From an uncultured Faecalibacterium sp. (GTDB taxonomy: Bacteria; Bacillota; Clostridia; Oscillospirales; Ruminococcaceae), in NCBI GenBank assembly GCA_900539945.1, contig UQDV01000002.1, positions 1 through 64,000 of the forward strand: a stretch of 64,000 nucleotides of DNA. Reading direction: 5' to 3'. The notes under the pieces are model-generated. The model saw nothing but the letters and a program-made list of their open reading frames with translations. It searched no databases and was not told the DNA's origin. Each line of letters starts with the position of its first letter. The stretch's first letter is position 1. Positions 8,058 to 15,821 of the stretch are shown piece after piece. The position numbers were made by a program, and so were the translations under genes.

Positions 8058-9140
8058 TTACAAATCGAGTTTTTGCAGTTTTTCCGCCTGTTCGCGGGTA
8101 GCAAGGGCGTCGATGACCTCATCGAGGTTGCCGTCCAGGATCTTTGCAAGGTTGTGCACCGTCAGGCCGATGCGGTGGTCGGTGCAGCGGTCCTGCGGGA
8201 AATTGTAGGTGCGGATCTTCTCGCTGCGGTCCCCGGTGCCCACCTGCCCCTGCCGCTCGGAGTTGATGGCGTCCTGCTGTTCCTTCTGCTTTTGGGCCAG
8301 CAAGCGGCTGCGCAGGATCTCCAGTGCCTTGTCCTTGTTCTGGAACTGGCTGCGCTCGTTCTGGCACTCCACCACCATGCCGGTGGGGATGTGCGTCACC
8401 CGGATGGCGCTGGACGTCTTGTTGATGTGCTGGCCGCCCGCACCGGAGGAACGGAAGGTGTCGATGCGCAGGTCCTTCATGTCCAGCGCAAAGTCCACTT
8501 CCTCTGCCTGGGGCATCACGGCCACCGTGGCGGTGGAGGTGTGGATGCGGCCCTGGGTCTCGGTCTCGGGCACGCGCTGCACCCGATGCACCCCGCTCTC
8601 GTACTTGAGGCGGTTGTAGGCCCCGGTCCCCTCCACCGAAAAGACGGCTTCCTTCACGCCGCCCAGCTCAGTCTCATTGAGGTTGAGCAGTTCCAGCGTC
8701 CAGCCGCGGCTCTGCACATACATGGTGTACATGCGCAGCAGACTGTGGGCAAACAGGGCGGCTTCCTCTCCCCCTGCCCCGCCCCGGATCTCCATGATGA
8801 CGTTCTTTTCGTCCCGCGGGTCCCTGGGCAGCAGCAGAATTTTGAGATTATTTTCCAGCTTTGCCACATCCTGACTTTTTTCGCTGATTTCCTGCTGTAT
8901 CATCTGCTTGAAGTCCGGATCGGAGATGGGTTCTTCGAGCAGGGCTTTGGCCTGCGCCAGATGGTCCCGGGCGGTCTGCCAGTCGCGGTAGGCCTGCACC
9001 ACCGGCTGCGTCTCGTGGTAGTCCCGCATCAGTTTGCGGAACAGTGCTGGGTCGGCAGCGGCATCCGGCTGGTTCAGGCGGACGGAAAGCTCCTCAAACC
9101 GGTGGCACACGGCATCCATTTGGGCAGAAAGATCGGGCAT
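8058..9140 (-). CDS. prfA: Peptide chain release factor 1
   Basis: A 360-residue class I release factor that recognises UAA and UAG in the ribosomal A site and triggers peptide release. The catalytic loop SSGAGGQHINKTSSA is complete (about residue 230), as are the RF1 landmarks GAGGEEAALFA and SGVHRVQRVP. Length equals the family norm. It lies 53 bp downstream of the DUF951 gene and is probably in the same transcript. Confidence 0.97.
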   Translation of the reverse strand: MPDLSAQMDAVCHRFEELSVRLNQPDAAADPALFRKLMRDYHETQPVVQAYRDWQTARDHLAQAKALLEEPISDPDFKQMIQQEISEKSQDVAKLENNLKILLLPRDPRDEKNVIMEIRGGAGGEEAALFAHSLLRMYTMYVQSRGWTLELLNLNETELGGVKEAVFSVEGTGAYNRLKYESGVHRVQRVPETETQGRIHTSTATVAVMPQAEEVDFALDMKDLRIDTFRSSGAGGQHINKTSSAIRVTHIPTGMVVECQNERSQFQNKDKALEILRSRLLAQKQKEQQDAINSERQGQVGTGDRSEKIRTYNFPQDRCTDHRIGLTVHNLAKILDGNLDEVIDALATREQAEKLQKLDL

Positions 9141-9193
9141 AACAGGCAGTTCTCCTTACAAACGTTCTCAGATGGAAATGGGCACAAGGGCGG

Positions 9194-9388
9194 TCACTCC
9201 GCCTGCTGTGCAGGTTTGACCACCTTTTTGATGTTCTTTTCAATTTTTGCACGCGGCAGCATCACCTCGCGCCCGCAGCCCGTGCAGCGGATCTTGAAAT
9301 CCATACCGACACGCAGCACTTCAAAGCTGGAAGCCCCGCAGGGGTGCTTCTTGCGGGTGAGGATGGTATCTCCCACAGCGATATCCAT
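9194..9388 (-). CDS. DUF951-family small zinc-ribbon-like protein
   Basis: A 64-residue cytosolic protein of unknown function that is widespread in Firmicutes. It begins MDIAVGDTILTRKKHPCGAS and contains CTGCGR in the middle, giving the conserved cysteine pattern of DUF951. ATG 9388 is eleven bases after AGAAGGGAG; a longer in-frame reading exists but lacks these signals. The strong promoter upstream and the short gap to prfA indicate one operon. Its conserved neighbourhood with translation genes hints at a ribosome-related role, but no function can be read from the sequence. Confidence 0.85.
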   Translation of the reverse strand: MDIAVGDTILTRKKHPCGASSFEVLRVGMDFKIRCTGCGREVMLPRAKIEKNIKKVVKPAQQAE

Positions 9389-9479
9389 AGCGTTGGTCGC
9401 TCCCTTCTGCCGCCCCTCAGAATGGTCGGCGGCAACTGTGCGGCACCCGGACCACAAGCCCTGCCGCACATACAGATAT

Positions 9480-9508
9480 AGTATAATGCAAACGCCTGCA
9501 AAATGCAA
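9480..9508 (-). promoter_or_regulatory. Promoter of DUF951-prfA
   Basis: Minus-strand TTGCAT (9503-9508), a 17-base spacer and TATACT (9480-9485). Confidence 0.6.
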
Positions 9509-9605
9509 ATATCTGCCGCGCCGGATGCATATCGTTGAAAATGGGAGCGTGCTTTGCCCCGCGCAGCGCAGAACCCAAAAATCAACAGAGAAAGAGGAAT
9601 GAAAG

Positions 9606-10541
9606 ATGATGCAAACATACCGTACCGAAGGCAATTACCGTTCCGCCGCCCGGCTGTCCGCTGCAGAACTGCGGGCCGCCATGGCCAGCCACGAGATTTT
9701 GCAGGCCACCGCCCTGGCCTTTGACACCCAGCGGCAGCTGCGGTTCGACCTGGGCGGCGTCCGGGCCGTGATGCCCTTTGTGCAGTGCGCCGACGGAGCC
9801 GAAAACGGCACCGTGCGGGACATTGCCGTGCTGACGCGGGTGGGCCGCCCCACCTGCTTTGTGGTGCAGGCTCTGGACACCGACGAGGACGGGCAGCCCT
9901 TCTACCGGCTTTCCCGCGCAGAAGCGCAGCGGATGTGCAAGGCCGATTATCTCGATACCCTTTCTCCCGGCGATATTCTGCCCTGCACCGTAACTCACAT
10001 TGAGCCATTTGGTGCGTTCTGCGATGTGGGGTGCGGCATCAGTGCTCTGCTGCCCATCGACTGTATGTCGGTGAGCCGCATTTCCTCCCCCGCCGACCGG
10101 GTGAGCGTGGGGCAGCAGATTTTGTGCGCGGTCAAGAACCGGGACGTGCAGGGCCGCTTTGTGCTCACCATCCGGGAACTGCTGGGCACCTGGGCCGAGA
10201 ACGCCGCCCATTTTTCGGTGGGTGAAACAGTGGTGGGCATCGTGCGCAGCGTGGAGGAGTACGGTACCTTCATTGAGATCGCGCCCAACCTGGCCGGTCT
10301 TGCCGAAAGCTGCACCGACCTTGCCCCCGGGCAGGCCGTGAGCGTCTACATCAAGAACATCCTGCCGGAAAAGATGAAGATCAAGCTGGTCATCGTGAAC
10401 CACAGTCTGAACCAGCGCCACCGGTTCGAGCTGCGGTACTTCATCACGGAGGGACATCTGGACCGGTGGGTCTACTCCACGCCCGGCAGCAGCAAGCGCA
10501 TTGAGACGGATTTTGCCGCAGCGGCTTGCAATCCGGCGTGA
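9606..10541 (+). CDS. S1 RNA-binding domain protein (short ribosomal-protein-S1-like)
   Basis: A 311-residue RNA-binding protein. The first 100 residues form a diverged OB-fold (FDTQRQLRFDLGGVRAVMPF). Two clearer S1 domains follow: about 120-190 (DILPCTVTHIEPFGAFCDVG, then ISALLPIDCMS) and 195-270 (VGETVVGIVRSVEEYGTFIE, then NLAGLAESC). The C-terminal 45 residues are basic and unassigned. Short S1 homologues in Firmicutes are thought to assist translation or RNA stability, but their role is not settled. ATG 9606 follows GAGGAATGAAAG; ATG 9609 is an alternative. Confidence 0.85.
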   Translation: MMQTYRTEGNYRSAARLSAAELRAAMASHEILQATALAFDTQRQLRFDLGGVRAVMPFVQCADGAENGTVRDIAVLTRVGRPTCFVVQALDTDEDGQPFYRLSRAEAQRMCKADYLDTLSPGDILPCTVTHIEPFGAFCDVGCGISALLPIDCMSVSRISSPADRVSVGQQILCAVKNRDVQGRFVLTIRELLGTWAENAAHFSVGETVVGIVRSVEEYGTFIEIAPNLAGLAESCTDLAPGQAVSVYIKNILPEKMKIKLVIVNHSLNQRHRFELRYFITEGHLDRWVYSTPGSSKRIETDFAAAACNPA

Positions 10542-10554
10542 AACCCTTTATACT
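10526..10554 (+). promoter_or_regulatory. Promoter of the DUF4364 gene
   Basis: TTGCAA (10526-10531, inside the end of the S1 gene), a 17-base spacer and TATACT (10549-10554). Confidence 0.6.
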
Positions 10555-10607
10555 ATAAGGGAACCTGTCGTTTGAGAATGTGAAAATGCAAAGGGGATGG
10601 ATGAACG

Positions 10608-11159
10608 ATGCCCGCCAACGATGCTTTTACTGCCGGTGTACGCCCCGGCGGACTGACCAGCAGCACCGAGATCCGGCTGCTGCTGTGCTATCTGGTAAAA
10701 AATGCCGGACCCATTGCCCGGCAGGAGATCGAGAACGCCCTGATGGAAGAGGCACTGGTCAACTACTTTGAGATCGGTTCCTGCCTGGACGACATCACGC
10801 GACAGCAGCTCGTGACCGTGCAGGACAATGTGTATTCCATTACCGACAAGGGCCGCAAAGTGGCGCAGGAGCTGGCCTACGACCTGCCCCGCAGCGTGCG
10901 GGAACGAGCGGTGGCCGCTGTGCTGCGCTGCCAGACTTGGGCCCGCAAAGAGGCCAAGTACAGCGCCAGCATCACCGAAAAGCCGGACGGCCATTGCAGC
11001 GTCCGCTGCACCGTAAAGGGCCTGGATGAGGCGCTGTTCTGCCTGGATCTGGGCACCCCGGACCGGCTGTCGGCTGAACTGGTGAAAAAGCAGTTCATCC
11101 TGAAAGGCAACGAGATCTATCAGCTTCTGGTCAACAAACTGACCGAAGAAAACGCATAA
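10608..11159 (+). CDS. DUF4364-family winged-helix protein
   Basis: A 183-residue protein of a Firmicute-specific family with an N-terminal winged helix (about residues 18-80: STEIRLLLCYLVKNAGPIAR, then YSITDKGRKVAQELA) and a C-terminal beta-rich domain. The fold suggests DNA binding, but no regulated genes are known for the family to my knowledge. ATG 10608 is about eleven bases after AAGGGG; another ATG seven bases upstream is out of frame. It has its own promoter and terminator, and converges with spoIVA. Confidence 0.82.
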   Translation: MPANDAFTAGVRPGGLTSSTEIRLLLCYLVKNAGPIARQEIENALMEEALVNYFEIGSCLDDITRQQLVTVQDNVYSITDKGRKVAQELAYDLPRSVRERAVAAVLRCQTWARKEAKYSASITEKPDGHCSVRCTVKGLDEALFCLDLGTPDRLSAELVKKQFILKGNEIYQLLVNKLTEENA

Positions 11160-11169
11160 GCATACAGAA

Positions 11170-11209
11170 GCCGCCTGCTGGAAATTTTGTCCGGCAGGCG
11201 GCCTTTTTT
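11170..11209 (+). terminator. Terminator between DUF4364 gene and spoIVA
   Basis: A 12-bp GC-rich stem (GCCGCCTGC...GCAGGCGGC) is followed by TTTTTT on the plus strand. Confidence 0.85.
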
Positions 11210-11213
11210 GTGT

Positions 11214-12704
11214 TCAGATCAGAATGCAGATGAGCCCGGTACAGCCTTCGTTGATGACCCGTTCCAGCGTGCCCTGCAGCTGGGTGCGGGCCTCCTGCGG
11301 AATGTGCAGCAGCTTGTTCTGCAGCCCGTCGTTCACCAACTCATGCAGGCTTTTGCCAAAGATGTTGGACTGCCACAGCTTGACCGGGTCATCCGCAAAA
11401 TCTGCCAGCAGGCTGCGCACCAGATCTTCGCTCTGCTTCTCGGTGCCCACAATGGGGCTGATCTCGGTGTGGATGGTGGCCTTCATCATGTGGATGGACG
11501 GCGCACAGGCTTCCAGCCGGACGCCGTAGCGCCCGCCCTGCTGCACGATCTCCGGCTGCTCCAGCTGCAGCTCCCCGATGGAGGGCATCACGATGCCGTA
11601 GCCGGTGGCTTCCACCTGTTCCAGCGCACTGCGCACCTTTTCGTACTCCCGTTTGGCATGAGCCAACTCCAGAATGCAGGGCATCAGGCCCGCTTCGTCG
11701 CCGATCTCCAGCCCGGTCTGTTCGCTGAGCACCTGATAGAAGATCTCCGGCTTCAGCTCCACAACCACCCGCACACTGCCCTGTGCCAGATCCATGCCGC
11801 TCACGGCGGAGCGCTGCACGGCATCGCAGTCCAGCAGCGGCCCATCTGTGCCGGACGGGACGTCCTTCATGCGGGCGATGTTCTCTGCCAGCTGCATCGC
11901 GGCAGTATATACCTGTGCCTGCAGCCAGTGGCCGTTCTCCAGCCGGTTGACCCACCGGGGCAGGGCCAGATCCAGCTCCCGCACCGGGAATTCGTACAGC
12001 ACCTGCCGCAGGATATCCCCCAGTGCGGCGGCGTCCAGATCCACGCAGCTCACCGGCAAAACGGCATGGTGGTAGTCCCGTGCCATGCCCTCGGCCAGCT
12101 GCTTTGTTTCCGGGGCGTCCGGGCGGGTGCTGTTGAGCAGGATGACGTAGGGTTTGCCCAGTGCATCCAGCTCTTCAATGACCCGCTTTTCGGTTTTGGC
12201 GTACCCCGCACGCGGGATGTCGCTGACGGTGCCGTCGGTGGTGATGACGATGCCGATGGTGGAGTGCTCCCGGATCACCCGGCGGGTGCCGGTCTCAGCG
12301 GCAAGGTCAAAGGGTACTTCCTCGTCGAACCACGGACTTTTGACCATGCGAGGCTTTTCGTTTTCCTCGTGGCCCATGGCCCCCTCCACCATATAGCCCA
12401 CACAGTCGATGAGCCGTACCCGACAGACACCACCGCCTTCTAATTGCAGCGGCACCGCCGTTTCCGGAATGAACTTTGGTTCCGTGGTCATGATGGTGCG
12501 CCCTGCCGCCGACTGCGGCAGCTCATCCCGTGCCCGCAGACGGGCCGCCTCGGTGCCCATGGCGGGCAGCACCAGCTGCTCCATAAAGCGCTTGATAAAG
12601 GTGGACTTGCCGCTGCGCACCGGACCCACCACCCCGATGTAGATGTCTCCGCCGGTGCGTGCGCCGATCTCGCGGCAGATGCCCTGTTGCTCCTGTTTGT
12701 CCAA
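11214..12704 (-). CDS. spoIVA: Stage IV sporulation protein A (spore coat ATPase)
   Basis: A 496-residue ATPase that polymerises on the outer forespore membrane and forms the base of the spore coat. It resembles the Bacillus protein over its whole length: IGARTGGDIYIGVVGPVRSG at about 13-32 with Walker A GPVRSGKST (27-35), DELPQSAAGRTIMTTEPKFI, DCVGY, EHSTIGIVITTDGT, GTEKQSEDLVR, and a C terminus ending ERVINEGCTGLICILI. The start is TTG 12704, with AAGGGGAG seven bases upstream; this aligns exactly with the Bacillus N terminus, whereas the longer reading adds unrelated residues. No sporulation partner is adjacent. Confidence 0.95.
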   Translation of the reverse strand: MDKQEQQGICREIGARTGGDIYIGVVGPVRSGKSTFIKRFMEQLVLPAMGTEAARLRARDELPQSAAGRTIMTTEPKFIPETAVPLQLEGGGVCRVRLIDCVGYMVEGAMGHEENEKPRMVKSPWFDEEVPFDLAAETGTRRVIREHSTIGIVITTDGTVSDIPRAGYAKTEKRVIEELDALGKPYVILLNSTRPDAPETKQLAEGMARDYHHAVLPVSCVDLDAAALGDILRQVLYEFPVRELDLALPRWVNRLENGHWLQAQVYTAAMQLAENIARMKDVPSGTDGPLLDCDAVQRSAVSGMDLAQGSVRVVVELKPEIFYQVLSEQTGLEIGDEAGLMPCILELAHAKREYEKVRSALEQVEATGYGIVMPSIGELQLEQPEIVQQGGRYGVRLEACAPSIHMMKATIHTEISPIVGTEKQSEDLVRSLLADFADDPVKLWQSNIFGKSLHELVNDGLQNKLLHIPQEARTQLQGTLERVINEGCTGLICILI

Positions 12705-12787
12705 ACCTGCTCTCCCCTTCCCGTTTGCGCCGTGCACCGGACGTTGTGCCGGTCCGCTCGTTGTATCGTATGAAAGGGGCGGCGTTC

Positions 12788-13501
12788 TTATTCCACGCCG
12801 AGGAAGCTCTTCAGGCGGGCAAGGTCCGCGTTCAGGACCAGCTCTTCGTCAAAGCCCACGCTCTCCAGCAGCGCACAGGCCAGGTCCTGCCGGCCCACCC
12901 AGCTGGGGTCGTGCGCGTCCGAGTCCACAACAATAGGCACCCGGTATTGCTGGCACAGGGCCAGCATGGTGCGGTAGTTCTGGCAGCAGTTGAGCCGCTG
13001 GTCCTTTTTGACCAGAGAGCTGTTGTTGACCTCCAGCGCCACATGGTACTGAAGGGCAGCCTGCACCAGCCGGGGGTAATCCAGCGGGGTGTGGTCGTCG
13101 TCCGGGTGGGACACCAGCTTCACCTTCGGGTTTTTCATGCACTCGATAAGGTTTGTGGTGTTGCCGTCAGTGCCTTCGTTCTGGTAGCACAGCCCATGGA
13201 TGCCCACAATGGCATAGTCCAATCGGTCGATATACTTCTGTTCCAGCGAGAGCCTGCCGCCGTTGAGCACATTGATCTCGCACCCGTGCAGGATCTCCAC
13301 ACCGTCGATCACGCGGGGGATCACGCGCAGGTTCCCGTAATAGAACGGGTCCACCGTTCCGGGGATGCCCGGGGCATGCTCACTGATGCCGATGAGCTGC
13401 AGCTGTTGTTCCTTTGCGGCCGCTGCCATCTCCCGGATGGTGCCATAGGCATGGCCGCTGGCAAGGGTGTGCATGTGGATGTCTGCGATCAGACGCTTCA
13501 T
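12788..13501 (-). CDS. PHP-domain phosphatase (YcdX-like)
   Basis: A 237-residue metal-dependent hydrolase, probably a phosphatase with a trinuclear metal site. PHP motifs are complete: DIHMHT at 7-12, a SEH motif near 60, HGCEINV near 92, HPDDDH near 155, and DSDAHD near 215. Such proteins are often annotated as histidinol-phosphatase relatives, but no his gene is nearby and the substrate is unknown. A terminator separates it from upstream aspS. Confidence 0.9.
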   Translation of the reverse strand: MKRLIADIHMHTLASGHAYGTIREMAAAAKEQQLQLIGISEHAPGIPGTVDPFYYGNLRVIPRVIDGVEILHGCEINVLNGGRLSLEQKYIDRLDYAIVGIHGLCYQNEGTDGNTTNLIECMKNPKVKLVSHPDDDHTPLDYPRLVQAALQYHVALEVNNSSLVKKDQRLNCCQNYRTMLALCQQYRVPIVVDSDAHDPSWVGRQDLACALLESVGFDEELVLNADLARLKSFLGVE

Positions 13502-13524
13502 CGTTTTCCTCCTTTTTCGGGTCC

Positions 13525-13560
13525 AAAAAAGCCGGAACGATCCGCAGATCGTTCCGGCTT
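13525..13560 (-). terminator. Terminator of aspS
   Basis: A 14-bp perfect stem (AAGCCGGAACGATC with its complement, CGCA loop) is followed on the minus strand by TTTTTT. Confidence 0.9.
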
Positions 13561-13580
13561 GCAGCTTCAGATGGGATAAA

Positions 13581-14915
13581 TCACGGGGTCAGACGGTTGG
13601 GGCCGCGGAACAGGAACTCTGCGTCCTTGATGCTCAGGCCGCACAGCAGCATGGTCAGGCGGTCGATGCCCAGACCGAAGCCGCCGTGGGGCGGGCAGCC
13701 ATACTGGAAGAACTCCAAATAGAACTTGACATCCTCGGCCAGACCCTTCTCCTCAGCCTGCTTCTTCAGCACCTCATAGCGGTGCTCACGCTGGGCACCG
13801 GTGGTGATCTCGACACCGCGCCAGATCAGGTCGTAGCCCTGGGGCACACCGTTCTCGTCGCGCATGTGATAGAACGCACGCTTCTCGGCGGAGTAGTCGG
13901 TGATGAACAGGAACTCGTGGCCGTAGTGCTTCTTGACCCACTCATAGCTCAGACGCTCGGCCTCGGTAGTCAGGTCGCCCTTCTCGGACTCATCGACCTT
14001 GTAGCCGAACTCTTCTTCCAGACCCTTGTACAGGTCGGCCAGCTTGACCACCGGGAACGGAGTGGTGGGCACGATGACTTCCTGACCGAACAGCTCCTTG
14101 ATCTGGTCGCCGTAATTCTCCTTGACAGCCTTCAAGCCGGCGGTCAGCAACTCCTCCTCCATCTTCATGACATCCTTGAAGGAAGTGATATAGCTGAACT
14201 CCAGATCAAAGCCGGAGAACTCAGTGGAGTGCTTGTTGGTATAGCTCTTCTCGGCACGGAACACAGGGCCGGTCTCGAAGATACGCTCAAAACCGGCAGC
14301 CATGGCCATCTGCTTGTAGAACTGCGGGCTCTGGGCCAGATACGCGTTGCGGTCGAAGTAATCCACCTTGAACACCTCAGAGCCGCTCTCACTGGCTGCA
14401 GCGATCAGCTTGGGGGGGTGGATCTCGATGAAGTTGCGTTCCAGCAGGAACTGACGCATGGCGTTGACAAAGCAGCTCTGTGCCTTGAACATCAGCTGGT
14501 TCTCGTCGGTGCGCAGGTCGATCCATCGGTAGTCGATGCGCTGGTCGATGCTGGAGCGCTCCACAGCCTTCTTCTTCTTGGTGGCTGCAATCTCCTTGCG
14601 CACGATGGGCAGCGGGTCGGCAATGCTCTCGATCTCAATGGACTCGGGGATCATCTCGATGCCGCCCATCTTGACGTAGTCGTTTTCCATCACCTTGCCG
14701 GTGACGGTGATGACGGAGTCCGGGGTGAGCTTGTCGATGGTATCCACCAAATCGGGGTGATCGGCCTTTTCGACCGTGATCTGCAGTTTGCCGGTAATAT
14801 CCTTCAGCACGATGAAGGCCATGTATTTGCTGTTGCGCAGGTTCTCGATAAAGCCCTGCACCTTGACCGTGCTGCCGATTTCCTTCTGGACCTCATTGAT
14901 ATAGGTGCGTTCCAT
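13581..14915 (-). CDS. aspS: Archaeal-type aspartyl-tRNA synthetase, probably non-discriminating (Asp/Asn)
   Basis: A 444-residue class IIb aminoacyl-tRNA synthetase. The N-terminal OB-fold (about 15-100) binds the anticodon. The catalytic core has AQSPQFYKQMAMAAGFERIF, FRAEKSYT, and motif 3 FGLGIDRLTMLL, ending RGPNRLTP. This is the archaeal/eukaryotic AspRS architecture; the bacterial GAD insertion and usual 590-residue length are absent. Clostridial proteins of this type are generally annotated as charging both tRNA-Asp and tRNA-Asn, with GatCAB then converting Asp-tRNA-Asn; this is a family inference. ATG 14915 follows AAAGGAGG, and a good promoter lies immediately upstream. Confidence 0.9.
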   Translation of the reverse strand: MERTYINEVQKEIGSTVKVQGFIENLRNSKYMAFIVLKDITGKLQITVEKADHPDLVDTIDKLTPDSVITVTGKVMENDYVKMGGIEMIPESIEIESIADPLPIVRKEIAATKKKKAVERSSIDQRIDYRWIDLRTDENQLMFKAQSCFVNAMRQFLLERNFIEIHPPKLIAAASESGSEVFKVDYFDRNAYLAQSPQFYKQMAMAAGFERIFETGPVFRAEKSYTNKHSTEFSGFDLEFSYITSFKDVMKMEEELLTAGLKAVKENYGDQIKELFGQEVIVPTTPFPVVKLADLYKGLEEEFGYKVDESEKGDLTTEAERLSYEWVKKHYGHEFLFITDYSAEKRAFYHMRDENGVPQGYDLIWRGVEITTGAQREHRYEVLKKQAEEKGLAEDVKFYLEFFQYGCPPHGGFGLGIDRLTMLLCGLSIKDAEFLFRGPNRLTP

Positions 14916-14947
14916 AGGAATCCTCCTTTAAAGTCTTGTACTGTTTT

Positions 14948-14975
14948 ATTATACGCTTTTCCGGGGATAAATCAA
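14948..14975 (-). promoter_or_regulatory. Promoter of aspS
   Basis: Minus-strand TTGATT (14970-14975), a 16-base spacer and TATAAT (14948-14953). The -35 overlaps the stop codon of the sugar transferase gene. Confidence 0.75.
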
Positions 14976-15589
14976 GATTTTTTATTGTTCTCATGCAGGG
15001 TGCCGGTGCCGCCCTCCACCACACCGTCGTGTTTCAGCACGGCGGCAATGGTGCCAAAGAAGCACTTCACGTCCAACCCGAAGCTCAAGTGCTCCACATA
15101 CCAGCCGTCCAGCTTTGCCTTTTCGGCGATCTCAAGCTCATCACGGCCGTGGATCTGGGCCCAGCCGGTCAGGCCGGGGCGCACATCATTGGCCCCGTAT
15201 TTGTCGCGCTCCGCCAGCAGATCGTACTGGTTCCACAGCGCGGGACGCGGACCGATGACCGCCATATCCCCCACAAAGATGTTCCACAGCTGGGGCAGCT
15301 CGTCCAGGCTGGTCTTGCGCAGGAAATGCCCCATGCGGGTGATATACTGGTCCGGGTCATGGAGCAGGTGCGTGGGCATGTCGTGGGGCGTGTCGATGCG
15401 CATGGTGCGGAACTTTAGAATGTAGAAATGCCGCTTGCCACGGCCCACCCGCTTCTGTTTGAAAAACACGGGGCCGGGTGAGTCGAGCTTGATGGCAATG
15501 GCCAAAATCAGAAACAGCCAGGACAGGCACAGCATGCCGCACAGCGACAGCACCACAGCCAGCAGGCGTTTGATCCCGTTGCGATACAC
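14972..15589 (-). CDS. Undecaprenyl-phosphate sugar transferase (bacterial sugar transferase family)
   Basis: A 205-residue membrane enzyme that transfers a sugar-1-phosphate from a UDP-sugar to undecaprenyl phosphate, the first step of a cell-surface polysaccharide. One hydrophobic segment (AVVLSLCGMLCLSWLFLILA) is followed by the family core: SPGPVFFKQKRVGRG, ILKFRTM, RKTSLDELPQLWNIFVGDM, GPRPALW and VRPGLTGWAQIHGRDE. The start is GTG 15589, with GGAGGG seven bases upstream. No glycosyltransferase cluster surrounds it, so it is an orphan initiating enzyme. Confidence 0.9.
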   Translation of the reverse strand: MYRNGIKRLLAVVLSLCGMLCLSWLFLILAIAIKLDSPGPVFFKQKRVGRGKRHFYILKFRTMRIDTPHDMPTHLLHDPDQYITRMGHFLRKTSLDELPQLWNIFVGDMAVIGPRPALWNQYDLLAERDKYGANDVRPGLTGWAQIHGRDELEIAEKAKLDGWYVEHLSFGLDVKCFFGTIAAVLKHDGVVEGGTGTLHENNKKS

Positions 15590-15701
15590 AAACGTTCCCT
15601 CCGTTCTTGTTTGCTTCCTGAATACCGCTTCAGTATACCAGCATGGGCTGCCTTTTTCAATTCGATTCCGCCCGGAAGGACGGAATTTTTTCATTTTTAT
15701 G

Positions 15702-15713
15702 CCGTCATGACGG
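15702..15713. promoter_or_regulatory. Perfect 12-bp palindrome in a divergent intergenic region
   Basis: CCGTCATGACGG lies between the divergent sugar transferase and GH31 genes, next to an ATTCCG...CGGAAT hairpin (about 15665-15685). It may be a regulator site; no protein can be assigned. Confidence 0.35.
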
Positions 15714-15744
15714 TTTTGTAGCAAAAACGTGCCGGTTTTGTCTC

Positions 15745-15773
15745 TTGTTTTCCGGCAGGGCCTGCCGTAAGAT
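15745..15773 (+). promoter_or_regulatory. GH31 promoter with a palindromic operator filling the spacer
   Basis: TTGTTT (15745-15750) and TAAGAT (15768-15773) are 17 bp apart. The spacer carries the perfect palindrome CGGCAGG-G-CCTGCCG (15753-15767), so any protein bound there would block RNA polymerase. The site resembles a repressor operator; the regulator is not in the window. Confidence 0.6.
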
Positions 15774-15821
15774 AAAGGTACAAAAGGGCTTTTGATTTTT
15801 TGGGGACAAGGAGTTTTTACC

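Noticed and set aside
11187..12443. Long plus-strand frame opposite spoIVA, and similar frames opposite copA, rnr, oleate hydratase and aspS
   Set aside because: Long antisense frames are expected in GC-rich genes. They are rich in His, Gly, Val and Leu, lack ribosome binding sites, and oppose genes with complete families.
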